Source: Glandiceps talaboti (taxonomy: Eukaryota > Hemichordata > Enteropneusta > Spengelidae). From it: DNA of 64,000 nt. A program made the translations under genes and the position numbers. Below, piece by piece: positions 1-11,700 of this stretch. Each line of letters opens with the position of its first letter. The stretch's first letter is position 1. The DNA lies in contig NC_135570.1 of assembly GCF_964340395.1 (NCBI RefSeq), positions 9,825,322 through 9,889,321 of the forward strand. The letters run 5' to 3'. The notes beneath the pieces are model-generated. The model did not search any database. It saw nothing but the letters and a program-made list of their open reading frames with translations, and was not told the origin of the DNA.

Positions 1-1020
1 ATGTGGTCTGGAACTAAACTAGCGGAGGTATAAATTGTAATGATACCATATAGAGACAAGACTAATGCAAACACAACACAGGGCAAGCATGTTGATGGAA
101 ATAATATTTGGTATTATTTTGAAAAACAATTTCTGAAGAAAAAAAATGAAGATCACGAATGTAAATGAGTTGTCCTCTCCCATTGAAAAGTAAACTTTTG
201 TAAGATTATATGATGTAAGTAGAGACAGTCCCTCTTTGTATATTTTATTCAACAACCCTGATAATAACCAATTATTTGTCAAACCACTTTACTCAGAATG
301 ACCTGTATTTATGTCCATCATACACAATTATGAATATTTCTATAATTTATGATTTTAAAAAATTAAAAAAAACTGCATAATCAGTATTATAGTTATTATG
401 GTAATACTATGAATTTTTGCTTGACTATAATAGTCTTATATTTTGTAAAGCTTTGAAAAAATCTCCAAGAAGCAGCAGTAAAGGAATTCTTAATTTATGG
501 GTTATGTTATGGGTAGAGCATAAACAGTATTTCCTGCATGTTGGTGAATGTGAATTTTATATGCTTCTATTTTATTTACAGAAAAATGTGACTTTATTTG
601 CATTTTGAAGGAATCTAGTTATTTCTTTTGGGACCTGATATATATTAATTTGGATTCTGTAATTGCATGTACATTGTTGAAAGGCTCATCAATGGACTGT
701 GCTTTCTTTCATTCTTTTCCCAAATATTATTTTTCAAGAAGACTCTGTCTGATATATTTCTCAATAGTCTTGTCTTTTTCACTCTTCTTTTACTGTCCTA
801 TATTGTTTCATTAGCTCAGGAAGCAAAGTTTGTGATCTTGAAAGTTGATTTACATAGAAATAGTCAGCACTTATTATGTAAAGGTCAGAGTTTTGGGAAA
901 ATTTTCAAGGGTAAAGAATGCTTCAAAGAAGTGCCAAAATTAATGTATAAGCATGCATACAATGTACATATATATGTACGTACGTATGTACACATAGGTA
1001 TGTCCTTATGTCATACATGC
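1..1020. other. No recognised gene
   Basis: AT-rich sequence with only short ORFs that have no recognisable domain. The longer ORF crossing 667-1413 gets most of its length from the adjoining CATA repeat. I see no exon, RNA gene or transposon end that I can support. Confidence 0.5.
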
Positions 1021-1021
1021 A

Positions 1022-1338
1022 TAAAATGCATACATACATACATGCATGCATGCATACATACACACACATACATACATACATACACATACATACATACATA
1101 CATACATACATACATACATACATACATACATACATACACATACATATACATACATGCATACATACATACATACATACATACATACATACATACAGACAGA
1201 CAGACAGACAGACATACATGCATGCATACATACATACATACATACATACATACATACACACACACATACATACATACATACATACATACATACATACATA
1301 CATACATACATACATACATACATACATACGCACGCATG
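1022..1338. repeat. (CATA)n microsatellite with CAGA island
   Basis: About 300 bp of near-perfect CATA repeats with short (CA)n runs and a (CAGA)n block near 1193-1213. It opens long artificial reading frames in all phases on both strands (Ile-His-Thr-Tyr or Met-Tyr-Val-Cys repeats); these are not genes. Confidence 0.97.
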
Positions 1339-1339
1339 C

Positions 1340-2525
1340 ACAAATTTTGCTTTCTGAGCTTAAGTCACTTTAGGCAGTCCTTTCCTTTTTATACCTTCAG
1401 ATCTTTGAATTGACACTGCCAAGTGTAGAGTTTTTCTGAAATTACATAAAAGAAACTATCTATATTCATGATCATGTCTGTCACCACATGAGAGTGACAA
1501 CATTTCTAAATAAATTTCATATTTCAGTGTCAAGTTAGAATGGCAAATTTAGGCACTTGAAAGTTGCTTTTCATTTTTTTGATAGTTGTCCAAATCAGTG
1601 TCTGTAACCATGTGTGAGTGGAAGTTGAATTGAACTGTTTTGGATTGATTGATTGATTGATGAACTACTAATTAATGTAATTAAAATATTCCTATTGCGA
1701 AACTGAAAGATATTTTAGTGTTAGTGACAAATACAAATTTACTTGTGAATACAGAAACTTTGATGAACTTTTTATCTGTATTATAGTAGGATATAGTGCT
1801 AGGATTTATAGTATTCCATTTAGAATAGTGAGATGTCATCCATCATCAAAGGAGTCACATACAGTTGAGTTGAGGCAGTTGTGTTTTTGTTGTCAGACTT
1901 TCAATTTTTAAGAGATTATTATTATCATTTCTGTTGGTTTTTATGAGGGTCTCAGCAGTAGCTGTTGGCAAGTTTGTTTCACAGCTCTGTGTCATATGTT
2001 TATATATGGTTCTAGCTCTGTGCAATCCTCTTGGTGATCAAGACTGAATTAGTCATCATGGTGGGTGCTCAACTGATGTAGTACCCACTTTAGTGTAGAA
2101 CTATTTGTGTTGGTTTGTTGAACATCTCTCTCTCTCTCTCCACAGTATAGTTGAATGGCATTCTTTAATATGACATTCCGTTCCTACCACCAACAGCAGT
2201 GGTTAATGCTATTGGAGTGTTGGTATTGTGTTCTCACATGACTTACTTTCAGCCCAGAGATTGAATTAGTGGTAATCTGAATGATTAAGTAACAACCACC
2301 TGTCAGTGTGTGATAAATCACTACTGACATGCGCTGTTCACCCTTTCCCCAGCAGAAGATTTAGCTAGAATTTCAGTACAATTTGTCCATTTGACTATAT
2401 ATGGAGAGAGAGACGTTGTAGACAAACACACACATATAGTTCTAGACTACATTCACTTATACATTCTCACATCCTCGCACTTTTTGCTAATATCTGTAAA
2501 TATACCAGTTTGACCATGAGCTGTA
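1340..2525. other. No recognised gene
   Basis: AT-rich non-coding sequence. A short (GATT)n run near 1643-1662 resembles the simple tails left by CR1-like LINEs, and there is a short (TC)n run near 2127. No ORF or exon could be assigned. Confidence 0.45.
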
Positions 2526-2584
2526 TAATGGTAAGGCCAATCTCATTGTATGATATGCCCTCAGCACTTAAAATTTCCATAGAT

Positions 2585-2940
2585 AATGAAATAATAACTT
2601 TATTGCGACATAAAACGCAAAAGCTTACAATGGAAATTGATGCAGTTTCGCAGATAAAGACAAGTTATAAGAAAACCAAAAGAACATAAGCTAAGATAAA
2701 ATACAATGGTCGACATGCATTAAAAGCAGTGACATGATATGATCTACTGTAAATATATGGTAAAATAAAGAATTAAAACATTATGCTCTGTTTAGTGTGC
2801 ATATGGCTGGGGGAGGGGGGGGGGTAAAAACTGTTACAGAAACAATTTGTCCGTGATTTAAATGTTCTATACCATGGCCCTAAAGGCAATAATTCAAACA
2901 TATTGTGTGCAGGGTGAAATTCATCTTTGATTATTGATTT
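2585..2940 (-). mobile_element. LINE C-terminal end and 3' UTR, degenerate
   Basis: Read on the minus strand, about 2925-2810 encodes a decayed version of the reverse-transcriptase tail typical of CR1/L2/Rex-like LINEs: residues resembling FELLPLGPWYRTFKSRTN, then NSF. In intact elements a similar stretch comes just before the stop. A G-rich run on the plus strand (2810-2823) interrupts it. The minus-strand 3' side ends in an AATAAAGTTATTATT-like tail near 2590-2610, as expected for a LINE 3' end. The rest of the element is absent. Confidence 0.5.
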
Positions 2941-3067
2941 TGATTTCTTCACTCACTGCGAAAGTATTTCAGTTTTTTTGCAATGTGTGAGCTTTCACCG
3001 TTTGTGGAAATTTTAATAAATTGTAGAGTGCATACTGTACAATGAGATTAGCCTTACATCATCATCA

Positions 3068-3808
3068 TTAATTAAAGTCGATTTCTTCCCCCTGACGGGG
3101 GGTCACCGACTGTCCTTCTTTCCATGTGGCAATCACATTCCTCCACCTCTGCCTGTTCCCATAGTCATTGATGTTCAATCCAATCTGTTTACATTGTCCT
3201 TCCACCATACTCCTCCATGTTAGCTTTGGTCGCCCTCTCCCTCTTTTTCCATCCACCTCCAGATTCCATGCCCTCTTCACTCCTTCTCCCTCATCTTTCC
3301 TCAGCACATGTCCACACCATCTCAGAGAGCTACGCCTTGCTACCTCCACAATTGACTCACCTAGACCTAGCCGTTCCATTAGCATCCCTGAGCCAACCCT
3401 GTCACTCAATTTGACACCACATATCTTTCTAACCATAGCTCTCTCTGCTCTCCTCAAGATACCCTCTTCCACTGCTCTCATCACCCATGTTTCTGCTGCA
3501 TATGTCATAACCGGCCTCACACATGCCTTGTAAATCCGACCTTTCATTGCTAGAGTTAGCCTACAACCACATAGTATGGATTCAAGGTCTCTGAACTTCC
3601 TCCATCCCAGTCCCACTCTTTTTGTCACTGCAAGCTCACTGCCTCCTGCACCATCTAAGGTATCACCCAGATAACAGAACTCTTTCACTCGGTCCAGTTC
3701 CTGCAGCCTTTCACTTACAGCACTTGCATGCTCCGGGTTATCACCAACAAACTCTCCGCCTCGTAGGCATTTCCAACACTCATAATCTGTTGCCATCACA
3801 CTTGTCAC
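3068..3808 (-). mobile_element. Non-LTR retrotransposon, C-terminal part of reverse transcriptase protein
   Basis: A 246-codon open frame encodes the region downstream of the LINE reverse-transcriptase palm. Landmarks in order are FCYLGDTLDG (the conserved YLG block), a KGRIYKACVRPVMTYAAETW block, RRAERAMVRKICG, LRWCGHVLRKDEGEGVKRAW, and KRGRGRPKLTW near the C-terminus. The endonuclease and the catalytic YADD region are missing, so this is a 5'-truncated copy, though the remaining frame is open and therefore fairly young. The minus-strand 3' side runs into a short (ATG)n tail near 3058-3066. Its GC-richer, codon-like composition contrasts with the flanks. The exact LINE clade is not assigned. 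Confidence 0.85.
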
Positions 3809-4106
3809 TCTCCTTACTCCTGCACACCTTTTGTTACAAATAAAGCCAATGGTCCAACTGTTATAGTTACAGACATTTTAGCGAAAGTAGGATATGAGAG
3901 AGTCTAGTATCCACTGTGACAAATCTTTGAGTCAGTGTTCAAGCATAATTTATTAGCATTCATTTTACTCCTGTGTACTCTAGGTGCTATAGTTATCTTA
4001 TGGTAAAGACCAATCCAGTCTGGAACCTATACACATTATATAATAAACTATAGATATTGGAGAGACACAATGTCTATGCATTAACCCAGACGTTTCAGAA
4101 CTTGAC

Positions 4107-4550
4107 CTTGGTAAGGAACTCCGCTAAATGACTGGGGAACTCGGGTAGATTTTACCTGCTTACCACCCTTAACAAAGACATTGGTAGGGAACCCCAATAA
4201 AATGACAGGGGAACTCAGGTAGATTTTACCTACTTACCACCCTTACCAAAAGCACTGGTAGGGAACCCAGTAAAATGATAGGGGAACTCAGGTAGATTGT
4301 ACCTCCTTACCACCCTTACCAAATACACTGGTAGGGAACCCAGTAAAATGATAGGGGAACTCAGGTAGATTTTACCTCCTTACCACCCTTACCAAATACA
4401 CTGGTAGGGAACCCAGTAAAATGATAGGGGAACTCGGGTAGATTTTACCTCCTTACCACCCTTACCAAAAACACTGGTAGGCAACCCTGGTAAAATGACT
4501 GGGGAACTCGGGTAGTTTTTACCTAATTTCCACCTTTAGGAAAAACACTG
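4107..4550. repeat. 73-bp minisatellite, about six units
   Basis: Successive GGTAGGGAAC starts at about 4183, 4257, 4330, 4403 and 4476 give a period of 73-74 bp. The unit holds GGTAGATTTTACC, itself an inverted repeat, followed by CTTACCACCCTTACC. Units differ by a few substitutions; the outer ones are most diverged. Confidence 0.93.
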
Positions 4551-4589
4551 CTAGTTGATGCATGCCCTCTATAACATTATACATGTAAC

Positions 4590-4830
4590 TGTCTTCAGGC
4601 ATATTGTTAGAACAGTTTAGTGGCTTGTCAGGATTTCCTTGATATTTTTTTATATGTATAAAGAATTACATCATTGGATCATTTATAAGTTATATCTTAA
4701 TACCAGGCTTGAGTTCAGTCAGTTGCATGTGATGGTTAAGTATGCTTCAGTAGATGGAATACTGAGAGTACATTTTGGAATGCAGCAAAAATTTTGCCCA
4801 TGAATGTATAAACTCAGCTTGTGTGAAACT
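4590..4830 (+). repeat. Dispersed repeat family, copy 1
   Basis: From about ATTGTTAGAACAGTT through CATTGGATCATTTATA and a GGTTAAGTAT motif to AACTCAGCTTGTG, this stretch can be aligned by eye with 19640-19880 inside UGT intron 3 and, in part, with 33930-34030 and its duplicate near 56613-56713. No ORF or clear terminal repeat was found. It is probably an old non-autonomous element. Confidence 0.6.
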
Positions 4831-5806
4831 CATCTTGCTTTTCATTAATTTGTTATGCATTGTTTTGTTCAATGACTTCACTTTTCTTGAATTCATTCTA
4901 TTGACTGATTTTTCATATTTAAAGACGTATGATTCAATCCCGGGTTCTCTCACTAGTATCTTATCAGTGGAGCCGTAAAGAATACATCAAATCATTTTTG
5001 TGTTCAGGACAAACTGTTTTCTGTAGCTCTACCAGTCAGCTGTTTTTCACACCTAAATTTTAAGTCGAATCTGAACTGGGTTTTTAAAAATCTTTGCTAT
5101 CTGAAATGCCGCAGTAAAACATACTGACTCTATTGTAATAAAATCAAGATGAATTTGTAGGTTCATGAGCTGATTACAGTGTTTATGTGTCATGACATTA
5201 TAGTGGGACAACACCATCAAGTTGCTATGCTATATTACATATACATGTGTATACATATTGACATCATGTGTGAGTTCTTGAACAGCTAAAGGACACAGTA
5301 TCAGGACTATTACAATATATGCATTTCCAAGTACATGGTGGTTCACAATTTAGAAGTTCTCTGTAAGCAACCTTAACATAAATACAGTCAATACTTATAT
5401 TCCAGTATTGTAGAAGACTGGTTTCAATTCAGTGTCATACTTAAACACACTGCCTCATTTTGTATATTCTGTCGACAGTCAAATAAATGTTCATACATAC
5501 ATTAATGTGAACGTGTCCATTTTTCTATTGAAAACCTCCCTCAGGGAATGCTACAAGTGAAAAATTATAGAGCTGTAAACAGGGAATGGACACAGCTGAG
5601 ATTCAGGTGTGCTATATACAAAGCGTGTTTGTGTGTATAAAACCACAGTACCTATGGTGAAACTTGATGGAATACTCTGTTGGGTCTCGAGTTGATTGAT
5701 TGTTTGAGGTGATATAACAAGATCCGTGATGTGAATCTTGGTTTTAAAGGAATGTTCAGTCTAAGCAAATTGATCTGAATTTTGTGGAGTGTGAGCATTA
5801 AGCATA
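4831..5806. other. No recognised gene
   Basis: AT-rich intergenic sequence with no ORF carrying a recognisable domain and no clear repeat structure. Confidence 0.45.
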
Positions 5807-5972
5807 CATACATACATACCTATGTACTGATACAGACAAGTGCTAGCATACAAACACATACATACATACATACATACATACATACATACATACATACATA
5901 CATAAACACATACACACATACATACATACATACATACATACACACATACATACATACACATACACACATACA
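5807..5972. repeat. Interrupted (CATA)n microsatellite
   Basis: CATA repeats broken by short unique pieces and (CA)n steps. Confidence 0.95.
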
Positions 5973-6029
5973 TATATGCATATCATATACTGATATTTTT
6001 TCTTAGTAGGGGGCTTACATACATTCCTA

Positions 6030-6180
6030 TTAAATCTTTTTTTTTACCTAATATTTCTGTATCTCGCCGATATTTCCTTTGAAAAAGAATATTTATTCGA
6101 AACATCAGATTTTACATCTATTTATACGGACTGATTTATAAGTTCCATATGCATTTCTTTCTATATATATATGCATACAT
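6030..6180 (-). repeat. Inverted relative of block B (47050-47160)
   Basis: The stretch with TTTCCTTTGAAAAAGAATAT and TTATTCGAAACATC, then a tATACGGACTGaTTTATaAGTTCC-like piece and TGCATTTCT before a CATA run, is the reverse complement of the start of block B near 47050-47160 and 49344-49450. The shared ends next to CATA tracts suggest a mobile repeat with a microsatellite terminus. Confidence 0.65.
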
Positions 6181-6189
6181 ACATACACG

Positions 6190-7284
6190 CATGTGCACAC
6201 ACATAGTATAGTATAGTATAGTATATTTCATTTGACATGAAATAAAGTAAAAAGTACATTAACGAGTCAAAAACAACATACAGAAACAACAAAGACAAAC
6301 ATAAATACATTGTATATATAAAACACTTTACAGTATTTGAATACAAAGAGAATAATGACATGTACAAATAGTCTAAACCTCACAAAGGTGTCATGTCCTA
6401 TCCCTACTGAAAAAAACAAAGTAGACTGACATGAAAAGAGATTTATCAAGTTCTCCCAACAAATCCAATTTCTATATAAAAGTACTCTTTTGCCCCATTT
6501 TCTTTTAGACTCATTTGATTTTCATATCAGTTTTATGTCAGAGAGAGAGGGGAGGAAGGGGGATAGGTGTACACCTTTTCACCAACTTCACATTCAAAAA
6601 AAATTCTATATATGGAAACGGAGGGAGAGAGACGGATGTGCACTTTTTCACAAGCGTCACTTTCTAAAACATATTTCTATGGAAACGGAGGAGACCACTT
6701 TTGGCGCGGGGGTGAAGTGATATACACCTCACTTGTAAACCCTCAAGTTCCCTGAAAGTAAAGACGTATCAATGGAAATTCGTTATGTATTACTTTACCA
6801 AGGACCGATGGTTTTCTTCTAAGTGTTCGGGTAATGGCGACTCCGACGTGTTATACCGGAGGGGGGGGGGGGGTTATGACCCCGCCATGCCTTTGCTAGG
6901 CACGCCCTCTTTATTAATGAACTATTCTTCGAACAGTGTGCTCATTAAGCGGTCGCTATATTTTGTATAGAATATTTCAATCAAGATCTACTTCAATAAC
7001 ATCTACTTCAATAACACCTACTTCAATAACACCTACTTCAATTCCAGACCACCGTGAGACATCATAACGAGTTTATAGTGCATTCGGCATTGACGTGTGC
7101 CATTTGCCATATGTGTGTGTCAGAGAGTACACACACCCAAGAAAGACATACATTTTACGTACATGTACGTATATGTAAACTTAACACGACTTTGCAAAGC
7201 ATCTTGGCTTGATATTTTTTCTATTGACAAGAAGTGAATGACCTCTGTGTTGTCTGAATTTAGTGTCGCTTTTATACTCTCAAC
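6190..7284. other. Intergenic region upstream of the opsin
   Basis: Contains an (AGTAT)n run at 6203-6226, an imperfect 65-75 bp tandem repeat at about 6541-6735 (units with TATGGAAACGGAGG), a poly-G run near 6861, and four copies of a 15-bp unit resembling AACACCTACTTCAAT at about 6985-7045. No host exon was recognised. The opsin promoter should lie here, but no convincing TATA or initiator element could be called. Confidence 0.5.
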
Positions 7285-8710
7285 ATGGCGACTGTCGGCT
7301 CAGAAGCAAGGACAGAAGAAACGTCTTCAGTCGAGATTCCGTCATTTCTAGCGACAGAACAACACCATGCCTTGGCAGTGACATTGTTAGCTTTTGGTAA
7401 GTTTCTATGTTGATGTTGGTCTTTTCTGTCAACTCATTATAACAATTGGTGTTTGGGAAGTGCGCTCACGAGGTAGTACTAGTAGGCCTAGTTTACTGTG
7501 TACATACAGCAGTTGAAATTTGCTGTATGGGTCATTACAATGAAAAGACCGCAAAGCACATATTTCACGGCGTAAAGGCGAAATCGCAGTGTTAAACGTA
7601 CAGTGTATTAACTGATCATTTATGAGTCGGATTTAGATGATGTAAAAATCAGCTTGAAGCCGTTCCCTCACAATATATAGAACACATCGATAGTTTCCCA
7701 TATGCTGACTCGTATGTGCTGTTACGTTATTATTTCAATTCCGATGCTTAAAATCGAAGGTATCCGGATTGTTTCAGAAATGACTGCAGAAACGAACAGA
7801 ACATTGTGAGTAGATGCTCAGTTGGTGGTTATATGGGTACGAGGAGGTTTGTATGTTTCAGTTTAGATGAACAGAAATTTAAAGTAAAAGACGAAGAAAA
7901 TAAGAGATACAGCGATAAGCTGAGAAAAAGAGAAGATAAGGTTCATCAGGCGCTGACACAACACACAAGGAGTATATCTGTGAATGTACTAGTATATTGA
8001 ACAGTATGGCAATTACAACTCGTGAGAAAAAACCGGTGCGTTTGCGCCTTGTAAGCAGGAATGAGACAAGTTTCATGCAAAAACATTCGTTCAGTACTAG
8101 TAACCTATCAAAAACATAAACACCACATGGGCCATGGTCCCAATGACTCTTCTTGCTATAGGCACGGTATCCGTACATTTCTCCATTATTAGTGATAAAT
8201 TTTTATAACATCTGTCGAGAACATTTCTTTGTCTTGCATTACAATAATTGGACACATGGGAGAAGGAAACAATATACTTACAAGGTACAGCTTTACAGAC
8301 AATGAAAATAATTACTGAATTATCTCTCATTTGGCAATCGTTTACACTATGTGATTCCCACTGCGTGACACGCTGCATGACTACGATTCAAACATTTCAC
8401 TAAATTGCGCTATGACCGTGAGAATGTACTGAAAACTTGAAATTACATCTCAGTTGCATGTCGGTCTATTATAAACAATTCAAGATCAATTTTACTGATG
8501 ACAATATTGAAATGTACGCTATCAATAATACTCGACGGTAAAGCATCTATCAGAAAGTTGTCTGAAAGGTATATGAGGCTATAGGAGAATATTAAACTAA
8601 TCATTATTCGTTAATATGGGGTGATTAAATCTTGATGAAAATCACGACATTCTGGTCACGATGATGAAACTAGATTACAGTAAAGATATACAAATGTTAT
8701 GCAATGTATG

Positions 8711-8744
<34 letters not shown>

Positions 8745-8752
8745 TGTATGTA

Positions 8753-8783
<31 letters not shown>

Positions 8784-11700
8784 ATGTATGTATGTATTGT
8801 ATGTATGTATGTATGTATGTATGTATGTATGTATGTATGTATGTATGTATTGTATGTATGTATGTATGTATGTATGTATGTATGTATGTATGTATGTATT
8901 GTATGTATGTATGTATGTATGTATGTATGTATGTATGTATGTATGTATGTATGTATTGTATGTATGTATGTATGTATGTATGTATGTGTGTGTGTATGTA
9001 TGTATGTATGTATGTATGTATGTATGTATGTATGTATTGTATGTATGTATGTATGTATGTATGTATGTGTGTGTGTATGTATGTATGTATGTATGTATGT
9101 ATGTATGTATGTATGTATGTATGTATGTGTCTGTCTATCTGTACGTACGTACGTACGTACGTACGTATACGTACCCACGTATGTGTATGTGCGTGCGCAT
9201 GTGTGTATGTGCGCGCGCGTGCGTGCGTATGTGCAATACATTGGTAATATGTATAGTTACAACGCACACAAAACTAACTACATTGATAACGTTTGATATC
9301 TCTATTCATTTCAGCTATCCTTGGAACTATCCTATCCAGCATGAACATTCGTATGTTCTTGGTAAATCCTGAGTACAGGGCGAAGGGAGGAATATTTTAT
9401 TTCCATATGGTTATCACGAATATGTGTAAGGTCTTGAGTACCATCTTGCTGTTATCAAGCTTCGATTGTCACAAACGTTACAACATTATTTACTTGTATA
9501 TATTACTGGTTGACGGTGATTTCATCGTTCAAGTACTCGTACATGAAAAATGATTTCCCACTCTGCTTAATAAGGTGGAAATATATAAATGTGTGTTTCC
9601 GATAACATGGCTTCAGTATATAGGGTAGATAGGCCAGGATTTTATTTTATTTTATTTTATTTTATTTTATCTTCTTAGTTTGATTGGTTTATTCAAATAT
9701 TGCTTCACAACCAAAAACAAACAATGTCGGTCACAATACCCCTTCTGTGACAGTTTGATGAAAAGTACAGACATCACTGGGGAAAGAAAACAGACGTGCC
9801 TGAAGGTCAAGAAGACAAAGAATTTGTTTTTAGATTTTTTTTTTAATTACTTAGGTTCGGGGGCTTAAACTAGGGTCGGCCTGGCTATCCAAAACACACA
9901 ATTCTTTTTATTCGGCCTAATGCAAGAAGTCATAAAATCACTTTTACAGATCTAGGGAGTGATTACATCCATTTGATCACCGCAACGTTCTAAAGTTGTA
10001 TCGTAGAATCAGTATGGCTTTAATTTAATTAAATTAAATTAAATTAATAGACTCCATGTAATATAGCGATAAACATGTGGACGTAGATATTAGCATAATT
10101 AATTAATTAATTAATTAATTATAAGGTCGTTGACTCCTGCCAGTCTTAATCAAATTGTAGCGGTAGGTCAGTGACAGTGTCAATCAACTTGAGTGGATGC
10201 TATAATCTCGCGATCGTGTGTGATAAACACATGAAACATGCGGACGTAGAAATTAGCATAATTAATTAATTGTAAGGTCGTCGATTCCTGCTAAAGTCTA
10301 ATTGAATCTATCAAATTGTACTAGCGGTACAGTGCACAGACATGTTCAGTGCTCAGACCTTTGTAGTGGCCTGAGGTCAGTGACAGACTAGTGTCAATCA
10401 ACTTGGGTGGATCGTGTGCTATAAACATGCGGAAGTAGATATTAGCATAAGTAATTAATTAATTAATTATAAGGTCGTTGACTCCTGCTAGGCCTATTCG
10501 AATTTATCAAATATTAGCTGTAGTGAAACAGAATACTTAAACAATAATGTACGCCCTCCCAGCCCATAATGGACGAAAGCAAACTTTGAACGACATAATG
10601 GGCGAGGCGACAGCCGAGCCCATTATGGAGTGCAAAGTTTGCTTGAGTCCATTATGGACTGGGAGGGCATACATTATTGTTATTATTTTATAGTTTTGCC
10701 AATGCCAGTGAATTTGTAGCCCGAGAAACGCAAAACAACGTATAATATACACAGCGCTGAACATCGTCTGCCATGTTCGGCCCGGAAGCTGAATACTAAT
10801 CCTAGCGACACACGTACGTACATAAGCTTGTATTGTTATGCTCGTTCCAGGGCTGCGATGCCCAATAACGGAGTACATTATCAGTAATAATGTACAGCGA
10901 TGACGTCACAAAATTCACTGGAATTGGTAATGCTATAATATAATATTCTTTACGTGGTTCAGATATAGCTGTCGAATGGGGTGGGGTATGTGGGGCATGG
11001 GGTGGAAGTGTAACGTGTATTAGCTTTTCTGTCAAATATCCCAGATATTCCTTCCGTGGTAGAGCGTTTCCCGTGTGAGAAGAACGCTTCTTGTCCGCGG
11101 CTTCACTTGCATATATCATTTAACTTTACGTAGCCGGCATACATTTTAGGATAAAGTCATTTTCTTACATGTAAATGGACACAAGCTGAGCTTATACGTT
11201 TTTTGTTGTTTGCAATATGCTACTTATTGCAACATACTTAACCATCGATCACTTGCAAGTTACTAAACTCGAACCTGGTATTCAGATAACTTATACCATA
11301 CGGTCGTATAAACATATCGAGGAAATCACTACTATGCAGTCAACTATTCTAAAACGCCAAACGATATTATAACATTATTGAGTGCATGCATCAACGTTAA
11401 CATCACACTAGAATTGTTAAAGTTCGGTTTTATGTAAGTATTTAAATTTTCACTTGAGTAAATAAAATGCTTATAGACCCAGCAGGCTGTACCACTTTTA
11501 GCTCTGGATGTATACGCTTTTCTCCGCCTTGAAGGGAGAAGACGTGTTGAAACCCCGTAATTAACGTTTACTTCCAGAGGTAGTCCAACTTATAATTTAC
11601 TTTAATATGTTCCATTTTACTAACATCGTCTACAGGTATGGTAATGTTAGGTACACCCTTTACTGCAGTCTGCCATTTCGTTGGGACATGGGTGTTCGGA

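Noticed and set aside
923-1413. Long overlapping frames of Ile-His-Thr-Tyr and Met-Tyr-Val-Cys type (also at 5.8, 8.7, 14.6, 38.2, 46.9, 49.2 and 61 kb)
   Set aside because: They are translations of CATA/TGTA microsatellites, open in every frame on both strands; no coding evidence.
3168-3533. Plus-strand 121-codon frame
   Set aside because: Antisense shadow of the LINE reverse-transcriptase frame on the minus strand.
7806-8000. Charged 64-codon frame in opsin intron 1 preceded by a TTTCAG acceptor-like site
   Set aside because: Would break the opsin frame, has no downstream donor in a sensible place and no family match; it may be chance.
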